NCBI GenBank assembly: GCA_005805045.1
Contig: SYNW01000015.1
Location: forward strand, 1 to 9,423
Source of the DNA: Actinomycetota bacterium
GTDB lineage: Bacteria > Actinomycetota > Acidimicrobiia > Acidimicrobiales > Ilumatobacteraceae
DNA length: 9,423 nucleotides
Reading direction: 5' to 3'
In this document: in pieces, positions 6,709-9,423 of the stretch
Numbering within the stretch: the stretch's first letter is position 1
Layout: each line of letters opens with the position of its first letter
The notes under the pieces: model-generated
What the model was told of the DNA's origin: nothing
Database searches by the model: none
What the model saw: only the letters and a program-made list of their open reading frames with translations
Made by a program: the position numbers and the translations under genes

Positions 6709-6779
6709 CTCAGGGCGAAACGCTACCTTGCTTTGACTGTTATATAAAAAGCGCGTTCACGAATTAGGGTAACCATGTA
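6709..6779. promoter_or_regulatory. Divergent tdk/deoC promoter spacer
   Basis: This 71-base gap separates the starts of tdk (minus) and deoC (plus) and is the longest non-coding stretch in the window. It must carry promoters for both unless they lie inside the genes. An AT-rich core at 6739-6750 includes the 8-base palindrome TTATATAA (6740-6747), which could serve as a -10 element on either strand. A TTGACT at 6733-6738 resembles a -35 but has no good -10 at normal spacing. I found no clear operator or riboswitch. The assignment rests on position and base composition. Confidence 0.4.
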
Positions 6780-6782
6780 GTG
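6766..6782 (+). promoter_or_regulatory. deoC ribosome-binding site with start-stop codon pair
   Basis: AGGG at 6766-6769 precedes two possible starts. An ATG at 6775-6777 is followed at once by TAG (6778-6780), so it is a minimal start-stop element in a different frame. The final G of that TAG is the first base of the GTG (6780-6782) that opens deoC. The AGGG is 5 bases before the ATG and 10 before the GTG, so ribosomes could initiate at either one. GTG is the only start that yields the complete aldolase N terminus. Confidence 0.5.
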
Positions 6783-7433
6783 ACAAGCCTTGAGCTCGCA
6801 AAATATATTGACCATACGTTGCTTACCCCAGAAGCAACTAGTCGGGATATCGCCAAACTTTGCCGCGAAGCCAACGAGATGAAAGTTGCCGCAGTCTGCA
6901 TCTCGCCGTCACTTTTGCCGTTACCGAATGGACTGCTGTCTGACGACATCGCCCTCGCATGCGTAACAGGCTTTCCATCTGGTGCCCACTCGGCAACGAC
7001 GAAAGCAGGTGAGGCTGCAACGGCGGTTGAAAACGGCGCAACCGAAATCGACATGGTCATGAATTTGGGTTTTGTTCATGACTCGATGTGGTTAGAACTC
7101 GGTGACGAAATCTCGGTCGTGCGCAAAGGTATCGGAAGTTCAGTCAAGTTGAAGGTGATCATCGAGTCGGGCGCCTTGTCAGACGAGCAAATTGTGATGA
7201 CCTGTCGCGTGGCCGTTGCCAACGGCGCAGATTTTGTCAAAACCTCAACTGGCTTTCACAAATCTGGTGGTGCCACCGTGCGCGCCGTGCAGTTGATGCG
7301 CGAGACAGTTGGCGAATCAATTGGCGTCAAAGCAAGTGGCGGCATTCGAACGCGCGAATCGGCCCTCGAAATGATTAAGGCCGGAGCCTCGCGGCTAGGC
7401 ACGTCTGCAACCCGAACAATTTTGGCGGGTTAG
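6780..7433 (+). CDS. deoC: Deoxyribose-phosphate aldolase (DERA)
   Basis: This 217-residue class I aldolase cleaves 2-deoxy-D-ribose 5-phosphate to glyceraldehyde 3-phosphate and acetaldehyde, feeding deoxynucleoside sugar into central metabolism. IDHTLL at 10-15 opens the TIM barrel and TGFPSGAH is at 63-70. D91 in EIDMVMNLG corresponds to the proton-relay Asp. K154 in FVKTSTGF is the Schiff-base lysine, and K184 in GVKASGGIRT is the second active-site lysine. Length is normal for the short bacterial form. The GTG start is forced: the only nearby ATG runs straight into a TAG. It diverges from tdk and its stop overlaps that of the convergent dioxygenase gene by 4 bases. Phosphopentomutase and nucleoside phosphorylases, its usual upstream partners, are not in the window. 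Confidence 0.96.
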   Translation: MTSLELAKYIDHTLLTPEATSRDIAKLCREANEMKVAAVCISPSLLPLPNGLLSDDIALACVTGFPSGAHSATTKAGEAATAVENGATEIDMVMNLGFVHDSMWLELGDEISVVRKGIGSSVKLKVIIESGALSDEQIVMTCRVAVANGADFVKTSTGFHKSGGATVRAVQLMRETVGESIGVKASGGIRTRESALEMIKAGASRLGTSATRTILAG

Positions 7434-8293
7434 TTAAGAAAACCGCTCATTGGCAACGACTCGCGTTGCAGCCAGTTGTCACTCGGATACTTCGCAGTGC
7501 CATCAATTGCGTGAATCGTGTATGCGTGTCGCGGCTTGTCGCTCTTGTTCGGTCCTGATCGATGGGGCAGCGTGCCGTTCAGCAAAATCAATGTGCCGCG
7601 AGCGGCTTCAAGTGGCACGAGACCCTCGGTCGGATACGGCGTCGGATCAAAAACCTCGTTATATGTCGACTTGCGATCTTCGGATAGTCGATTGCGAGTC
7701 TTGACGGGGATGCGATGCCCGCCGGGTAACGCCCACATGCAACCGTTTTGAGTCGTGGCGTCGTCAATCGCAAACCAAAAACCAATCACCGATTGCGGTT
7801 CTGTCCACAAATAAGTGTGATCGACATGGGAAGTAACTTCACCGCCGATGCGGGGCTGCTTGAAGATGTACATCGATTGCAACAGTTGCGCCTGTTTCAT
7901 TCCGAGAGATTTTGCGACGGCGGCTAAACGGCTCGAATGACTGAACTCTTTGAACACCGGGTCAAGATCGTGCATCGCGTGGCCCAATTTGTTCAAGCAC
8001 AAATGTGCGTCTTGACGCAGTTCGCCTTGCTCATCAAACGCATCTTTTTCGAAAAAGCAGCGAATCTTGTCGCCGCTCGTCAAGAAATAATCTTCGGATG
8101 CGTGTACGGCGGTGCCGTCAGCGGTGAACACGGTCGCTTCTTGCGGTGACGGACAATACTGTTTCGCCAAGGTCATTGCTTGATCACGAAGCTTTAAGCA
8201 TGCGCCGTCGTCCACAAAATTCGGCAGAACCAGATATCCGTTTTGATCAAAAAATTCGGCTTGTGCCGTTGTCAAACCATCTTGAGTGATCAT
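7430..8293 (-). CDS. PHYHD1-like phytanoyl-CoA dioxygenase-family protein
   Basis: This 287-residue protein is an Fe(II)/2-oxoglutarate-dependent oxygenase of the PhyH family. The iron triad is H156 and D158 in SHVDHTYLW, plus H244 in LPHRSGPN. R255 in KPRHAYTIH should bind the 2-oxoglutarate carboxylate. Several stretches recall animal PHYHD1 rather than true phytanoyl-CoA hydroxylase: DYFLTSGDKIRCFFEKDAFDE (68-88), QSMYIFKQPRIGGEV (139-153), DDATTQNGCMWALPGGH (177-193) and DNWLQ near the end. PHYHD1 has no established physiological substrate and does not act on phytanoyl-CoA, so the substrate here is open. No signal peptide or membrane segment. It begins 5 bases after cdd on the same strand, so it is probably co-transcribed with cdd and the amidohydrolase. 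That linkage makes a nucleoside- or lipid-related substrate equally guessable. Confidence 0.88.
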   Translation of the reverse strand: MITQDGLTTAQAEFFDQNGYLVLPNFVDDGACLKLRDQAMTLAKQYCPSPQEATVFTADGTAVHASEDYFLTSGDKIRCFFEKDAFDEQGELRQDAHLCLNKLGHAMHDLDPVFKEFSHSSRLAAVAKSLGMKQAQLLQSMYIFKQPRIGGEVTSHVDHTYLWTEPQSVIGFWFAIDDATTQNGCMWALPGGHRIPVKTRNRLSEDRKSTYNEVFDPTPYPTEGLVPLEAARGTLILLNGTLPHRSGPNKSDKPRHAYTIHAIDGTAKYPSDNWLQRESLPMSGFLN

Positions 8294-8298
8294 CGCGA

Positions 8299-8706
8299 TT
8301 AATCAGCTTCTGGGTTGACAAACACAGACTCTTCTGGAAACGCGACCGGCAGCATCTCGCTGAGTTTTCGTGGTTCGCCGTTGACTTCGAGCAACATGTT
8401 GGCGCCACCGTGCTCCCACAACAATTGTCGACAGCGACCGCACGGGGTCACCGGTTGATCGTTGCCAACCGTGCACAGCGCCACGAGCCTGCCGCCACCC
8501 GAGCGCGCCAACTCGCTGATGACTCCGCACTCGGCGCAAAGAGTCATGCCGTACGAAGCATTTTCTACATTGCAACCAGTGATGATGCGACCGTCGTCGA
8601 CGAGTGCGGCCGCGCCGACTCTGAACTTCGAATATGGCGCGTATGCATTTTTTGCTACGGCCAAGGCAGTCGTACGCAACAATGTCCAATCAATTGGTTT
8701 GGTCAT
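8299..8706 (-). CDS. cdd: Cytidine deaminase
   Basis: This 135-residue enzyme deaminates cytidine and deoxycytidine to uridine and deoxyuridine in pyrimidine salvage. It has the short homotetrameric form. FRVGAAALVDDGR at 28-40 and CNVENASYG at 45-53 bind the nucleoside. C57, C89 and C92 ligate zinc (CAE at 57-59 and PCGRC at 88-92), and E59 is the proton shuttle. The residue after CAE is Cys instead of the Arg of Bacillus-type enzymes; the mycobacterial enzyme, as I recall it, has the same CAEC, and long stretches such as GAAALVDDGR and TGCNVEN agree. This is the best single pointer to an actinobacterial host. It lies 31 bases after the amidohydrolase stop and 5 before the dioxygenase start. 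The ribosome-binding site is weak. Confidence 0.96.
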   Translation of the reverse strand: MTKPIDWTLLRTTALAVAKNAYAPYSKFRVGAAALVDDGRIITGCNVENASYGMTLCAECGVISELARSGGGRLVALCTVGNDQPVTPCGRCRQLLWEHGGANMLLEVNGEPRKLSEMLPVAFPEESVFVNPEAD

Positions 8707-8737
8707 GGTTTAGCCAACAGTAGTGCCGAAAGCCGAA

Positions 8738-9423
8738 CTAGTTATTGTTGACGCTTGCCAGCACTTGTTTGCCCAAGGCTTTGACCTTGTTGATTGTTGC
8801 GATGCGATCAATGGTTAGACACTTCCGATCGCGCACCACGACTTTGCCATCGACGAGGACATGCAGCACATCTGCCCGAGTGACACAAGTTGTGATCGTC
8901 GTGTGCGGATCAAAATTCGGCGTAAGCGATGGCGACTCTGCGTCAAGCACGATCAGATCGGCGCGCTTGCCGACTTCGAGCGAGCCAATCATGTGGTCGA
9001 GTTGCAGCGCGCGCGCCCCATTAATCGTTGCCATACGCACGAGTTCGACACTCGGCAACACGGCAGGATCTTTAGCGTTGGTTTTTTGCATGTATCCCGC
9101 GAGGCGAATTGCAATCCAAAGATCAAGGTCGTTGCCCGATGCCGGGCCGTCGGTGCCGAGCGCAATGTTCACACCCGCGCTTTGTAGATCCAAAATTCTG
9201 GCAATACCGCTGGCGAGTTTGAAATTCGACGCGGGACAATGCACGATCGTTGCCGAGTTTTGCGCAATCAATTTTATGTCGTCGTCACTTAAATGAATGC
9301 CGTGGGCAATAACGCCGCGTCGCAATAAATTTGTGTCATCGAGAACTTGAATTGGCGTGCGACCGCCGTGGCGTTGCGCCACGAGTTGCATCTCACCAAT
9401 CGTTTCAGAAGCGTGCACGTGAA
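8738..9423 (-). CDS. Amidohydrolase, MTA/SAH deaminase (or related nucleoside/guanine deaminase) family, partial
   Basis: The frame is open to the right edge, so the N terminus is missing; about 228 C-terminal residues are visible. The window begins within the HVHASET motif: the second His is the metal ligand and the Glu three residues on is the catalytic or substrate-binding acid. IAHGIHLSDDDI supplies the next active-site His, HCPASNFKLASGIA follows, and the Asp of LGTDGPASGNDLD is the last metal ligand. The end carries GSLEVGKRADLIVLD and a VLVDGKVVVRDRK strand, the usual closure of the small beta domain in this superfamily. The pattern best fits 5-methylthioadenosine/S-adenosylhomocysteine deaminases, which release ammonia from adenine nucleosides. 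Atrazine chlorohydrolase and SsnA relatives share these motifs, so the substrate is not settled. It would be the first gene of the amidohydrolase-cdd-dioxygenase run. The GTG at 9416-9418 is an internal Val, not a start. Confidence 0.85.
   Translation of the reverse strand, partial: HVHASETIGEMQLVAQRHGGRTPIQVLDDTNLLRRGVIAHGIHLSDDDIKLIAQNSATIVHCPASNFKLASGIARILDLQSAGVNIALGTDGPASGNDLDLWIAIRLAGYMQKTNAKDPAVLPSVELVRMATINGARALQLDHMIGSLEVGKRADLIVLDAESPSLTPNFDPHTTITTCVTRADVLHVLVDGKVVVRDRKCLTIDRIATINKVKALGKQVLASVNNN

Noticed and set aside
6733..6738. TTGACT as a -35 element for deoC
   Set aside because: No -10-like hexamer lies 16-19 bases downstream, so a standalone promoter call is not supported.
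8745..9296. 183-codon open frame on the plus strand
   Set aside because: Antisense to the amidohydrolase; composition dominated by Ser, Arg and Ala with no domain signature.
9416..9418. GTG as start of the amidohydrolase
   Set aside because: It sits inside the conserved HVHASET motif with open frame continuing to the window edge, so it is an internal valine.

Overview
The window looks like a piece of a compact actinobacterial chromosome, probably a planktonic or environmental lineage such as the Acidimicrobiia. The cytidine deaminase has the actinobacterial Cys-Ala-Glu-Cys active-site variant and a sequence close to the mycobacterial enzyme as I recall it. The small FKBP and the type II thymidine kinase are also of actinobacterial style. 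GC is moderate, roughly half by eye. About 98% of the bases are coding: only about 148 bases lie between genes, many starts overlap the previous stop by 1 to 4 bases, and GTG starts are common. The lineage is an inference from remembered family sequences, not from a search.

Bases 1-5718 carry one tight plus-strand run of seven genes for a surface sugar. In order they are the tail of a Gfo/Idh/MocA-type oxidoreductase, an inositol-monophosphatase-family phosphatase, a KdnB-type iron alcohol dehydrogenase, a KdnA-type PLP aminotransferase, a short GT2 glycosyltransferase, a NeuB-family ulosonic acid synthase with a SAF domain, and an SpsF-type cytidylyltransferase. Together they suggest synthesis, dephosphorylation, terminal oxidation and amination, CMP activation and transfer of an amino-ulosonic acid, such as an 8-amino-3,8-dideoxyoctulosonate or a 9-amino-nonulosonate. 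KdnA/KdnB are known from Shewanella lipopolysaccharide (Kdo8N). Finding them with a NeuB/SpsF pair in an apparently Gram-positive lineage is the main discovery candidate here. A small cytosolic FKBP prolyl isomerase (5732-6106) follows 13 bases later and may be co-transcribed.

Bases 6103-9423 are mostly nucleoside salvage. Thymidine kinase (minus) and deoxyribose-phosphate aldolase (plus) diverge from a 71-base spacer, the only sizeable intergenic gap. Downstream on the minus strand is a compact set read from right to left: an MTA/SAH-deaminase-type amidohydrolase (cut by the window edge), cytidine deaminase, and a PHYHD1-like 2-oxoglutarate dioxygenase. Two convergent gene pairs (FKBP/tdk and deoC/dioxygenase) overlap by 4 bases at their stops, leaving no room for a conventional terminator. 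I saw no rRNA, tRNA, CRISPR, insertion sequence or other mobile element, and no gene-free stretch over 300 bases.
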